From Varroa destructor (Eukaryota; Arthropoda; Arachnida; Mesostigmata; Varroidae): a stretch of DNA of 64,000 nt. The position numbers were made by a program, and so were the translations under genes. Each line of letters begins with the position of its first letter. The stretch's first letter is position 1. Below are positions 1-11,725 of the stretch, one piece after another. The stretch spans positions 17,045,939 through 17,109,938 of the forward strand of contig NW_019211458.1 in assembly GCF_002443255.2 (NCBI RefSeq), given 5' to 3'. The notes below the pieces were generated by a model. That model ran no database searches, was not told the DNA's origin, and was given only the letters and a program-made list of their open reading frames with translations.

Positions 1-86
1 ATAAATGGGCTTGAGTTTAATAATGCTATCTGATTCTAAGCTTTGACTATCTGTATTTTTTGCTGCTCTTCTTTCTCTGCTTGCAG

Positions 87-274
87 GACCTTAAACGTTG
101 AATCGTCTCGAAAAACTGTATTAGCGCTGCATCGTTGCTCCGGCGCCAGCGGAATTGCACTTCGTGTGTGTCTCGTCGGGTAGTTGAGGGCTCAAATTAA
201 TTTATCGCTCTGCCGACGGCAAACGTCGAACGGCTGCTAACCGCAAGTCGTGCCTCGTACTGCCTATCGCCAAA
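87..274 (+). other. 5' UTR exon segment of the YPEL5-like gene
   Basis: A strong 3' splice site (pyrimidine-rich tract from about 61, ending ttgcag at 81-86) precedes the coding start at 275 by 188 bases. I infer that the first ATG lies in the second exon and that positions 1-86 are the end of a 5' UTR intron; the promoter and first exon would lie left of the window. The start context, CAAAATGG, is a good metazoan initiation context. Confidence 0.6.
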
Positions 275-1543
275 ATGGGTCGCGTGTTCCTCGAGCATTT
301 AGGCGGTACACGCCTTTTCACGTGCGCATCGTGCGACACAATGCTCACGAATCGAAATGAACTTATTTCGACGAGGTTCACTGGGGCCACTGGCAGGGCC
401 TTCCTATTCAATAGGGTTGTTAACCTCAGTTACAGGTTGGTCACCCAGGTTTCACATTAGAGTAGCAAATCAATTAACAAAGCAAGAAATAAATTATATA
501 TTTTCATAGAATTACTTATTTGCAATCAATATAAGTTTCCAACAAAGGTTGTTACATAGAGAAATGGACAATATAAGAAATAAATAAGCATCAGAATCCA
601 TGATAGGTCTCGCCCCTCTAGCAAAGACAAGAACTGCCTACTATAGTCATACTAGCACACACTACTAGAATAATCGTCGATAATTAAGAAATGTTCAATT
701 GGCTTGCAGCGACGTCCAGGACAGGGTGATGTTGACAGGTCGACACATGGTTCGCGATGTGTCCTGCAAGAACTGCGACGCCAAGCTGGGCTGGATATAT
801 GAGTTTGCGACGGAGGACGGCCAGCGTTACAAAGAGGGAAAGGTAATAGCTATTTCACTTCTAGTAAGTCGCGGCGCTTTCTCAGAGTCACAAGTGTCTA
901 CTAATGTTTGACACTTTATTTTTGACAATTAGTCTGTTTGTTTTGGTTGCTTTTTTAGTCGATTTAATAGACCTACTCCCACAAATTTATTGATTTGACT
1001 TGAGTGAATAGGCCGAAGCTTGCCTGTATGAAACTTGTTCTTTTTCTACTTCTGAAATCGCTAAACCAGTTGTAGACGCAGCCAACGATGGTACACAGTA
1101 GGGTATAGGTAAATAGGGTATAAGTCTGATATATGATAAAGATGCTTTTTGATAGTTACGTGTTAAGTTATGTAAATCTGACATAAGTCTAGATGTATAG
1201 AGGCGTACATTACTATTTTCTAACTACTTTTAGGTCCTATGCATTTGGATAAGAATGTATTCTATGTCGGTACACGAATTACATGTGGCCCTTTTTCCTC
1301 TCCATTTTGACTAAGACTGAAGCTAAAAATCGACGTGTACAAAATGCGGACCTCAAGCCTATATTTATTGAAAATATATATGCGTATATACGTATGTATG
1401 CTCAAATACTGAAACTAATATATCTGCTGTTTTTTTCCGATGGTGTATGCCCACACTTGATTTGTCTGATCCAGGTGATTCTGGAAAGGGCTCTGGTGGC
1501 TGAGAATGAAGGCTTAGACGATAGAGAACCTGCACATGCATAG
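275..1543 (+). CDS. YPEL5: Yippee-like 5 protein (three coding exons)
   Basis: Coding exons are 275-435, 710-842 and 1475-1543. Phases join cleanly (TAC AG|C GAC, then phase 0) and give 120 residues, against 121 in vertebrate YPEL5. Visible features are the start [15 protein letters not shown], a zinc-binding C17-x2-C20 pair, the block [16 protein letters not shown], a second pair C73-x2-C76 (SCKNC), and [10 protein letters not shown] followed by the tail [10 protein letters not shown]. These are the diagnostic Yippee-domain blocks, and the N- and C-termini match the YPEL5 branch rather than YPEL1-4. Vertebrate YPEL5 associates with the CTLH/GID E3 ubiquitin ligase complex; the same role here is inferred from family membership. 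Introns 1 and 2 are about 270 and 630 bases with GT-AG ends. I saw no AATAAA close after the stop. Confidence 0.96.
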
Positions 1544-3219
1544 AAAACATCATTATGAGGACATTTTTTTAGTTCACATATCGCTAAATAATCATTAATT
1601 TTCACCCATGAGAACGAAAAAACGAGGAAAGCGAAAAGGGTGTTAGTCAATCATTGCTATTGCTATCGGATTAAAATAGAGGGTCGCTGCCAATCAAGGT
1701 ACGTCAGTTCTACTCCGAATATATACGACTGGCACTCATCAATCATGCGTTATTATTTATCGGCGAAGAGGAGCTCTCATCAGCAACACAGACTACGTTT
1801 GCGGGACTAGAAGACCGATTCGATGCAGAACGTTATAGGGGATGTGTCCATGAAGATACTACGTGTCGGCCTATAAGTATTTATTGCGATTAGAGAGAAC
1901 CAACCCAACTAGTCACTTTTTAACCGAACAGCGAACCCCAGGACAATAATCGTGCCGTACGTAATGCAGATGCCAGACCCAACAAATTAGAGAACCCACG
2001 GAACCAAATCATGCAACCGGAAGTTGATCATTAATCGGGAACCGTTTCCGATTGCAAGCTACACAAAATGCCATAGCACCGATCAAATCAAGACGCCATG
2101 ACCACGTTTATGCACAACTTTCTACTGCTAGCACATGCAAGTGACGGATCGCGGAGCTGTGAAAGCGAACAAAACATTGTTGGCGAAAATCTGCTTCTAT
2201 AATTGATTGAGGTGAAACGGCATAACGAACGGTATCATGATACCATGCGGACACTATATCATTAAAAGGATTTTAAGTAGGGACTGTGATTGGCAGAACA
2301 AATATGTAAGCCCGCTGGTCTGTAAAGTATAAAACTCATAAGTTAAAGCTCAAGTAATTAATGTTACAAAATAGTTGAATGCCGCTATATGTTATCAGAA
2401 GGTGGATGGCTTAGTGCTGTTGTGGTAAATAACTTGAGTTGCCGAATATTTCTTTAATATCTAGAAAAACGAAAGCTTCATGATTCCTATAAACGCACGC
2501 GTATGTATCATTCTCAATAATATTCGGTCGACATATTTAGCAAAAAAACACAACACCTAGACCAGTTAGTAAACAACCTCCATGATGTAAAGCCAGATGG
2601 TGACCTCCGAAAAAACCAAGTGCACATGGTTAATGATCAACCTTGGCGTTAATCTGTTATGAGTGTTATATGATTACAATCATTCTCATCACAATCATGA
2701 TGGCGGAAGTAGTGATGATGATGACGTCATTACAATTCGTTCGTTTCATTAGGTCATGCTTTTATGGCTTGACATATCGTCTGATCTACGATTATATTCT
2801 ACATATGATATCGTGACAGGCGAAGTGGTTCGACTAGGGCCGTCTTTCTATGGCCGGTTTCGAAACGGCAAACTGAACTGAACGCTTACAGCTGGAGCGC
2901 ACGATGATATTGAATCTCTTTGAGATTCCCATTTCTCAAAGGAGGCGTCGTCTGCCTGAGTCACTAGGTTAGAGCAGCCAATGTTCAGTTACCACGCCTC
3001 ATCTTTAGTTGGGTTCGGAACGGATAAGTGCTGGACGGTTCCCTTCAATGTATGTGCGTCGGTGTTAGCATATAGTTTATTATATAGTTTCGAAACGCCA
3101 CCAATATAGGGATAGAAAGTTTTTGACGTTTCAGAGTTTTTGATGCCGCTAGACCTGTCGCCTTGCAGCCAAGAGATCAATTTTGATTTCAGATCACAAT
3201 TTATACAACTGAAGATACG

Positions 3220-3265
3220 TTTATATCTGTCATTTACCTCTATCGAGCTAAATGACAGGTATAAA
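3220..3265. repeat. 46-bp imperfect palindrome
   Basis: The arm tttatatctgtcattta (3220-3236) faces taaatgacaggtataaa (3249-3265), with one mismatch in 17 pairs. The 12-base centre is itself largely self-complementary (ctc...gag). Both strands therefore read a near-identical short peptide (plus YLSFTSIELNDRYK, minus YLSFSSIEVNDRYK), which is a consequence of the symmetry and not evidence of a gene. It could be a terminal or internal piece of a small inverted-repeat element. Confidence 0.75.
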
Positions 3266-6200
3266 TGGATGACAAACAAACAAAGATATTCTTACTTATT
3301 TCAAAGACATGGAATTGGAAACAAATAGCCTCACTAATCGTACACGTATGACATGTGGGCACCGTAAATTTATATGATAACGACGACGGTCATTGTACAC
3401 GAAATTGTACATGTATTTGGTCTGGAATCAACACGAATTAAAGTAAAGTACATAATACCCCTTCTATGACTGCCGGTAAGCCCTGAAATAAGTAAAACCT
3501 GGACGAATGGCCGACAACACACTGGTCATGACGGTCTTTTTAGGAGCGATAGCAGATCGGAAGTATCTATGTCGTTTTGCCCACCAGGAGCATACCCCTT
3601 GTGAGAACAGCGTTGAGGCTCTCTACAGCTGTAAAAATCGTTATGCAACTCTGTTGGTGTTATATCATCAAAAAGTTTTTTACGCAGGATGTGTTGCGAT
3701 GTATGCTATCTAGAAAAAAAAGATGGAGGTCCCTGGTGAATAATACGGAGGTTTCGCTAAGGCGTACAACAGTTATCGGTCAAGGAGTAGCTATGAGCAG
3801 CATATTGACTGGACAGACAACAAAGGTTATTTAATATGGATCCCGAAGAGCGAATCACGATGAAAAATCTTTTGTCAGACTTCGGCGAGACAAGTCAAAT
3901 ACGACTATCTATTTAATAATTAATTATGGTAATTGCTAGCCATATATTTCTAACTTCTATTACACCTGGCTGAATGGAGATAAGAGTGTTTGCATTTCAT
4001 TTATCATCCTCCCTGCCACGGAGGATCACATCCATAACACAACAATGGTGTAAGTCCAAAAGAAAATTTGACTTCTCATCGAAGTTCGTTAACAAATACG
4101 CATGGAAAATCTAGGAGATCACGGAACATTCCCTGTTCTCTGAGCTCATATGATAAAATTTGCATTGAATTGTTCTTCGTTTCCTCCCGTCCATCTGTTC
4201 TTGACCTCTTCGCCGATGGTATAGCATTTCTGATAATCGGCTCCAATCTCACATTTTCTCTAGTTCATATGCAGTGACTTCCTTGTCATTTTTTTTTTAT
4301 TGGTCAGTGGCAAGGTAACTCTAAGCCACAAGTTTGATAACAGTCAGTCCCGGGTCAGTTGCAGAATCCGACCTTTCCCCATGTTGTTAAGATGATCACT
4401 TTATAGAGTATAATAATAATGATGGTGGTAAGATGAAGTAGAAGCGGACAAAATAAGTAGAAAAACGTGTCTCATGATCACATTTAATAATATTTCAACT
4501 ATGACCGTATTGTTCTGGAGTTTACTACTATTATTGTTATTTTCACATGGCACTATTATTACCATTATCTCAAGATTGAGACTGCTCTTTTTATTACCGG
4601 GTGTCATAAGTATCATTTTTATATACCGTCCAAGACAGCAAGAGTAGAACAGAAGTAATTCAGTATAATCCGCGCTTATTCCAAATTCTGTTCCTTAGTC
4701 ATACAAAATCTATTCACAGAAAAATCGTCCCTGTGGAAAAACACAAGTGATACCTGTAGCTGTGAACGGACAACTGAAAAACCTCGAAGATAGATAATCG
4801 GAAAAAATGTGCGAATGTGTCCCACGTTTCCATCAAATTAAGCGTGCTATAAGCGTCCATTGAATATAGGCAGCAAGCATAACAGTTAAAAAAAAAGTCG
4901 AGAATGAGCATTACATCTTCATCCACTGCTACTACCGTCAAGGACAATTGCCTTTAATGAATGAGTACGATGAATACGACCAACACTCCTACACGAATCC
5001 ATGAAATATCCATGTTAATACTAATCGAAGGCGCACAGACACGTTGCATCGTATTTAAATCCAATCAAAAGGAAGAAATAGCCCGCCAAGGTTTAGTATT
5101 GGAGCACAGTTATTAACGAAGCGTTTTTGTAAAAGATGAACTAAACTTGTGGAATAACAAACGAACACGAATATGTCAGCACCCGCGTCAACTAATAATA
5201 GTATAAATGACAGCAACAGTAGTGTAAATGAGCTGGAAAACAACGAAATAACATCAGTCAACCTAAACTCGATTTGATACTTTGCCAATGTATTCGCTTA
5301 GTTCACGATCTCGACGGTAGACTAACCGACCTGTGATGGATATACAGTACGTGTTCAGTAATACGAGCAGAAAAGCATGCGCTCTATGTGTATCGATAAA
5401 TCGAAGGACTAAAGCCGACAGAATAAGGTGATCTGAAACAGTAAATGTGCAAGTAAAATGGCTGTCGTTCGCCGTCGACTAAACATTGGCGGCGCTACAC
5501 CGTTATCCACTATTCTCGTCGCCATGACGTGTAAAAGAGGGCTTTGCATCTTGAAAGGAGTTTGTATCCATCCCATCATGCATGTATGGTGAATGGTCTG
5601 AGCACGTGGATGCCGCTATGCTAAGGGTAATTAGCAACCCACAGGGCGATCTCAAATAGCTGCTACTGTTGCCAATATCTGCACAGTGTGTCGATATACA
5701 ACTAGAGAATAAAACCTGTGTGCGTCTTCGAGTTGATAACCATTGGGCTATGATGGTTCAGCTCGATGTCGTTATGCGCGCTTTCTTTCTATAATAACCC
5801 ATTGTATTGTAACCGTTTGTTATGCTTCAGTGGAATGCAATATCGGTTATGCGGTAAAGCGCTGACAATTTCTCACTGTTTGCGTGCATCTACAAGAAGC
5901 CACCGAGCGCTGAATCAGACGACGTATTGCTACACGTTAGCTGCTGCCGTTTCTAATGTCGCGCTACCCAACAGGCCACCATTCCCCATCAGTCATATCT
6001 AACTGTGGATGTTCAGTAGCTGTGCGAATAGTAGACGTCGGCAGTAAACGGACGTTGGCGCTCATCCGATTTGTAAGCCTCGTTCGTCGTAAGCTGTACG
6101 CACACATGGTGCGAGCGCACATATAGCTGCTTTCTCGTCGAAAAGTTTGTCCATTTAAGCCTTCGACGTAGATATATTCATCAAGACGTTATTATGAAGC

Positions 6201-7284
6201 AACAAAACCGAACGAGCACGTCGAATTCGTCACTGTGATTATTATAGCGGTCATGATGATTTTAAGATGCTGATTGTTATTATTATTAAAACCGGCTGTT
6301 CTGTAGTTGCTAGTATTGATAAAGGTACCGAAGGAAATTCTCTCTCCAGCGCAATTCCCACCAACGAACACCTATTAGCACATGTATCTTTTTGTTGAGC
6401 AGGAGCGAAAAACGCGAGTTAGCCGCGTAACCGCGTACTGTGAACATTAGATAACTAATCCCACATTTATTGTTAACTTAACAGTACCCAAATAATAATA
6501 GTAATAATATTAATTACACCATTAAAACATAAACACATTCACCTTTAGTACTACGGCTTGTTCCATTATAATGCTATTTTATCTACGACCAAGCAATATT
6601 TATTGCCCTATTTACATTTTGTCGATCTAACCACAATATCATAACTATGACCACTGGGTAATATTGATATTACTCAATGTAGTACCATTACTTACCAATA
6701 TTAGTATGCTATTATTAATGTTCTTCTCCATATTAACTATTGAACCTGGTGCGTAAACACCTGGGGATGTCAGCAGCACTTGTTCTTTATGATTCGACTG
6801 CCGCAATGTAGTAGTATTGAAAAGCTTATTTTGCTGCGCATTCTCGGATGCTTTCGTACCGCGAGGTCTTTCGTCCTGACCTTTATATGGACCGGTGTGA
6901 TGGACATCCAGGACGACAAAACCTTGCCGGCGAAAAAAGTTTCCTTCAAGCATTACCTAGCACACTTCGTAGCATTATTCAAAATAGCTAGTTGTTCTTA
7001 GCGACGACATACTACATAGGGCAATTACATTCGCTGTAACGATGATGCTTTCTTATGCGTGATTTTCATTATAATCTGTTTCACTTAGCAAATAAACAAC
7101 CTATGAAGTAAGCATGATTAATTGATTGATTTTAAGCGCGACAAGAAACAAACACATTTTGAATACGCGAGCCGCTAGGCATCTAGGGCTAGCAACTTGC
7201 GTATGGCCGTATTCTTATGTCTGACAAACCATTTATCCAAGCCCACGGAATGCAAAAGGAACGGAGCGAAAGCTTCAGGAGACA

Positions 7285-7288
7285 GAGG

Positions 7289-7320
<32 letters not shown>

Positions 7321-7324
7321 GAGA
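7285..7324. repeat. GA-rich microsatellite with (GCGA)n tail
   Basis: An uninterrupted GA dinucleotide run of about 20 bases passes into three GCGA units and ends in GAGA. Confidence 0.95.
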
Positions 7325-7666
7325 AATGACGAACGAGCAGCAATGATAAGCGAGTGTGATAATTATGGTAATGAATAATTAAATAAACAATGAAAGAAAC
7401 ACGCATTGCACAGAAATACGAAATGTTGAAAATAACAACAACAACAAGGAAGATAAACTTAGGATTATAAAAGTAACTGAAAAGCATAAACGTATCGGGT
7501 TAAACTAGCAGGACAAATGATGTTAATGACATAATGATGTTGATGCGAAAGTGATGACGTGAAAAAGAAATCACATGTACGACTTGACTGGGAATGAAAA
7601 TGCATTGTCATCATCGAAAGGAGCGTAGACATATGATTATGATTGCTAGCTATGAATGCATGCGCA

Positions 7667-7668
<2 letters not shown>

Positions 7669-7706
<38 letters not shown>
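7669..7706. repeat. (TA)19 microsatellite
   Basis: Perfect TA dinucleotide run of 38 bases. Confidence 0.97.
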
Positions 7707-7708
<2 letters not shown>

Positions 7709-8621
7709 CGAAAAGATTAAAAAATAAAAAAAGACTTGTAGCGTGTTCATTTAGTGAAAATTGAAGTAGTTCAGATGAAATAGGGAGTGTTTTTTGTATT
7801 TCTGACTTCATCCGTGTTGCAAGATATTGCTACAGAAAATCGAATGAAGGAAGACAATCGACAATAGAATCGATCAGCTGATTTCCGAGAGCCAAGGCAC
7901 CTCAGTTTTGCAGTATATATTCACATTGAATCCAGGCCAGACATAAAACATAGAAGCATTTTTAGATCTTTATCTTTAGGGAACTGTTTTTCATGTACCA
8001 ATCTTGTCTACTCCATGAAAAATCTTTTGAGAAATTACCAATTTAAAAAAGACCACTCTAAGAAAAAACGTGATAGGTTAGTCACAGTTACGATAGTTTG
8101 GTGCAACGAAATAAGGCTTAGCTTGTCTTTTGGTAAAAAATAAGAGCCAGTCAGCTCAGCCTTTGCGAACAAATGTAGAGGGCATAATTGTTGCTAGTCG
8201 AAAAGTGAAAACTTCGTGGCTTCAGGGACCACGAATACGATTCATTGCTTTTTATTATGTTATCGACAGAAAATAATGACAGCTACATGTTATTAGGGTT
8301 TTTGTTTGAAATAAATATATTTTTGTTTTTTACTAAATTATGTCGAGCATTAACAGAGTAGAGCCAAGGGCTCGAGCTGATTTACCACGAATGATAATAA
8401 CATGACGTCGTTATAAGATAAAATTTTGTGGTAGGCACGATTTGGGCGACTTCACACACCCAACATAAATCATCAGAAAACATGCTTCCAATAGTCCCAC
8501 TCTGACGTAACCATCGTAAATCTACTACTTGCAATGATTCACACGCCTGCCAAAACTATTAAGTACACTGCATTTTTAAACCGATTGATAACTAATCTTG
8601 ATTGGTAATATTATGCAGTAT

Positions 8622-9683
8622 TTATATACGGATATCGTAATCAGATATCTGCCATAACTTGATTGTTTCATCATCGCCGGAAGTTGCCAGCAATCCGTTT
8701 CGCTTGGGGTTCCATGCAACGCAGTTGACATCCTGTGTGTGCGCCTGAATTAACGCAGCTTGCAAGAAGTTTGGTGCATCGTCAGTCTCGCAAGAAATCT
8801 GCTCCGGGTCAGGGGCGAAAATGCGAACATTGTTGTCTCCGCAACCAGTGGCGATTAAGCCGGTGTTTGGGCACCACGATACAGTATAGATCGGTCGAGG
8901 GTGGAAGCCTTGGATCGTGGAAATCACTTTCCACGAGGGCGCTACTCCGACATTATTCTCGGTTTCGTATCGCTTCCAGATCCGCACTGTGCGGTCGTCG
9001 CTGCCGCTCACGAGCCTACTGCCATCCCTATTAAAATCGATGCTCCATACCGTTGAATCGTGGCTAGCAGCCGTAAACTCACAGACCCAGTCATCTCCTT
9101 CGTCCCTATAAAAGTTGATCGAATTATCGTAACTCGCTGAGGCTAGTAAATCTTCGGAAGGATGCCATCGAACACATTTGACATCCTGAGTGTGACACGA
9201 CTGGACGCTAACGCATTCATACTCGTCATCGCTATTGGTGTCCCGCTCCCAAATCCATACGGTCTTATCGCGTGAACACGTAGCTAGGTACCGTCCCGAT
9301 GACGAAAATTCCACCGCTTTTACCTCGTTCTCATGACCCTCCAGCGTAATAGTGCACTCGAACTCGCCTTCCTTAAGCGTCCATATGCATACGGTGCCAT
9401 CAAAACTACAAGAGGCGAGCATTTGGCCACAGGGACTCCAGGCGACCCGACGTACCGTACGTGAATGACCATCACTTAAAATCGTAACACATTTCCACCC
9501 TCCATCAGTTGTGCGAGCATCTTCTTTTTGATCTTGACCCTTCTCTAATGCTGGGTTGCTCCATAATCGAATAGCTTTGTCAGTCCCACAGGTAGCTAGA
9601 GTGCGTCCATCAGGACTCCATACGCAACACCACACCGAATCTGCATGTCCAGATAGCGATGCTACTAGTTGTACATGCATCAT
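8622..9683 (-). CDS. CIAO1: CIAO1, WD40 subunit of the cytosolic Fe-S targeting complex
   Basis: Single uninterrupted frame of 353 residues (vertebrate CIAO1 is about 339). It folds as a seven-blade WD40 propeller: repeated GH...V..V.WSP and T...W units run end to end, with blocks such as GHSRTVRRVAWSPCG, LEGHENEVKAVEFSSSG, CSRDKTVWIWERDTN, SHDSTVWSIDFNRDG and HTQDVNCVAWNPKRNGLLA that are characteristic of CIAO1 rather than generic WD40 proteins. In the family it works with CIAO2B and MMS19 to hand Fe-S clusters to cytosolic and nuclear apoproteins. The extra length is mainly a charged insert after the first blade (about residues 47-61). The start is the first of two adjacent ATGs in frame. 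No intron is visible inside the frame. Confidence 0.97.
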   Translation of the reverse strand: MMHVQLVASLSGHADSVWCCVWSPDGRTLATCGTDKAIRLWSNPALEKGQDQKEDARTTDGGWKCVTILSDGHSRTVRRVAWSPCGQMLASCSFDGTVCIWTLKEGEFECTITLEGHENEVKAVEFSSSGRYLATCSRDKTVWIWERDTNSDDEYECVSVQSCHTQDVKCVRWHPSEDLLASASYDNSINFYRDEGDDWVCEFTAASHDSTVWSIDFNRDGSRLVSGSDDRTVRIWKRYETENNVGVAPSWKVISTIQGFHPRPIYTVSWCPNTGLIATGCGDNNVRIFAPDPEQISCETDDAPNFLQAALIQAHTQDVNCVAWNPKRNGLLATSGDDETIKLWQISDYDIRI

Positions 9684-10329
9684 AAATATTTTTGCTTTAA
9701 CTTGCTATTGACGACCTTTCATCACATACAGGTAAAAGACGTGTATGTAGATAGAAAAAGAAGTACTGTACAGTAATCACTTATAAAACAAAGTAAGTGT
9801 CTGTATAACAAGTAACCTTCGTTGCTCTCAGGATGAACGAAGTTTACCCACGGCCTGGTCGACAGTTTTCACGAGTGAAAGCTTAACAGATCCAATGACA
9901 AGTTTTTCCATAACTAAACGAGCCGTAATTGGTTTCTATTCATAGATGGTGAGAATAATCAAATAATTGTATCTTTTGAAGCTTCAGGGGGAGGGGGAGG
10001 ATTTACCATCAATACACACGCACTTACTGCACCGATATTCTCACTGTCAGCTGTTCCAATCGTATCTTTAGAGGTAAGAATGTTCCCTCCGCTCCTTTGC
10101 GTACGAGCGTTTCGCTTATTCGACTGAACTCTAGTAAGTCGGGACTGTCCAGTGATTACACTTACCAAATATCTGACCGTTTTGCCCTGGGGTGCACATT
10201 AAGGTCACGTTGCACCTTCATGCTGATACCGACAGATTCTTTAAAACAGCACACTTACTCTCAATAAACTTGAGCTTCATAAATTTAATGTGTTCTATTC
10301 TACGATTTTTGATTGCCTTCAATTTTGAA
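9684..10329. promoter_or_regulatory. Putative divergent promoter region between CIAO1 and VPS54
   Basis: CIAO1 runs left from 9683, and a candidate VPS54 first exon with a strong donor ends at 10457 on the opposite strand, leaving about 650 bases between them. The stretch carries a G-rich block (gggggagggggagg near 9988) that resembles a GC-box cluster and no TATA box that I could find. Head-to-head housekeeping genes often share such a region; here it is an inference from spacing only. Confidence 0.35.
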
Positions 10330-10457
10330 TATGGCGCTGTCGTTGCAGCGCAGACGACCTGTCCCTCCGTGATCAGCTGTTGTTAACAGTTCCGTGTGTG
10401 TGTATTCCGTTCGGATTTTGTTGTGTGACATGGCCGTATCAAATAATCATTTCTAAC
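10330..10457 (+). other. Candidate non-coding first exon of VPS54
   Basis: A consensus donor (ctaac|gtaagtac) ends an exon-like stretch at 10457. The only ATG near the donor (ATGGCCGTATC...) runs into TAA within nine codons, so the exon would be untranslated or carry a short upstream ORF. The matching acceptor is probably ttggtggtgcag, ending at 13577, 64 bases upstream of the VPS54 ATG. The 5' boundary given is a guess. Confidence 0.4.
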
Positions 10458-11185
10458 GTAAGTACGCAATTTCGTCGAGTGCGCAGTCCACTGAAAAAAT
10501 TATGCACCCTTAACGAGCTATCATGATGATGTCGACGAATGTCTTTGCTGTGCGCCGGCGGTGACGGATCGCTAAAGTGCTGGCACTCCAATGTTGGACC
10601 TGTCTCAGGTCTTAGTGCTTTTGCTATCTATCAGTAGGAATATCATTTGTTCTATGCGAATCCCACAGCCCACTGCTCCAGAATGATGGTTCTTAGGCGA
10701 CGATGTCTTTCGCCGCAATAATTATTAAACCTAGCGCGTGAAATCAATCTCCCGATGTTGCTCTACCGGTTCATCTATAACAGAGTTGTCTCGCGACAGC
10801 TCTGCTCACCAAAATTCCACGCAGGCAACGCTCTAACCTAGGAAACGTGTCTGTTCTTACCCATCATATGGTACACTAGCAACACCGATCCTGACACACC
10901 GACACGGAGACGCATCACACGATATTGCAAAAAAGTGCATAGTACTGGTTTTTCGTTGTGATAAGCCAATTTTGTCGTTCATTATGTGTTCGTTTAAGTC
11001 TACTTATCTTTAGCTAGGAGGATGGCAGTATTCGTATTTATCATCTTCACTTGTTCATGGCTTTAGATGTGTATAGGTGTACTTATTCGTTACATATTCG
11101 CACAATCAGCATGCTGAAAAAGAATGGGCTCAAATCGACGCAATGAGTAACGCTTATCGTTGAACAACAGTTGTTATTTGATCAG

Positions 11186-11345
11186 CGGACGGGAGCAGAC
11201 AGAAGGCCGTTATAGTTCTAAGGAAATCGACACATTATCGAATAGACGGATGACGGCCTTCGACGACAGCCGACACTACAGCGGTCGACCGCAATCGGAG
11301 CGGCGTAGTGCCACAGCCAACGTCACGGCGACAGAGGACAACGGC
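11186..11345 (+). other. Exon-like open stretch, unassigned
   Basis: After an acceptor-like gatcag (ends 11185) a frame reads GREQTEGRYSSKEIDTLS, then SNRRMTAFDDSRHYSGRP and QSERRSATANVTATED, with many codons ending in C or G, unlike the surrounding AT-rich DNA. It would be a low-complexity polar segment. It lies in the presumed first intron of VPS54, so it could be an alternative 5' exon. No convincing donor follows, so this is only a candidate. Confidence 0.2.
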
Positions 11346-11707
11346 AATGTTGCTTCAGTTACTCCTCTTTTTGTAGGAATCTGTAAACGAAGTTGCTACA
11401 GCTGTTGGTACTGATTAGATTATCCAACAAGTAGATGTTGGCGAAAAGCATGGGAATGAGTTCCACATTGACTATTCCTAGGGTCTTGGAGATAATTGAG
11501 AGCACGAATCGTTGGACGATGCCTTGTAGGGACGATAAGCCATGAAAAACAAATCCATCAAACGAAGTGTTTATACTTAAAGACGCCCAGTGCTAACAGG
11601 ATGCGTTTCTAGTTTCCTTGAATTTAATTTAACGAACAGCTTTAATATGTCAGCAATAAATTAACTCCTTCATTTATTTCGCAGCGATTCCATTATATGC
11701 TTGTACA

Positions 11708-11725
11708 ATATATATATATATATAT
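11708..11725. repeat. (TA)9 microsatellite
   Basis: Short perfect TA run inside the presumed first intron of VPS54. Confidence 0.85.

Larger units (their letters stand above)
1544..8621. other. Intergenic region without recognisable gene
   Basis: I could not recognise any protein family or exon chain on either strand in this 7 kb. ORFs here are 60-100 codons with no supporting splice structure or conserved motif. The region holds the 46-bp palindrome at 3220-3265, a GA-rich microsatellite near 7285 and a (TA)n tract at 7669-7706. It may include the YPEL5 3' UTR at its left end and the CIAO1 3' UTR at its right end (a minus-strand AATAAA lies near 8252, about 370 bases after the CIAO1 stop). 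Confidence 0.5.

Noticed and set aside
1283..1543. 86-residue ORF ending at the YPEL5 stop
   Set aside because: Only the last 23 codons (from 1475) are the real third exon; the rest is intron read in the same frame.
7669..7706. TA tract considered as a CRISPR-like or origin element
   Set aside because: It is a simple dinucleotide microsatellite; there is no spacer structure, and the genome is eukaryotic.
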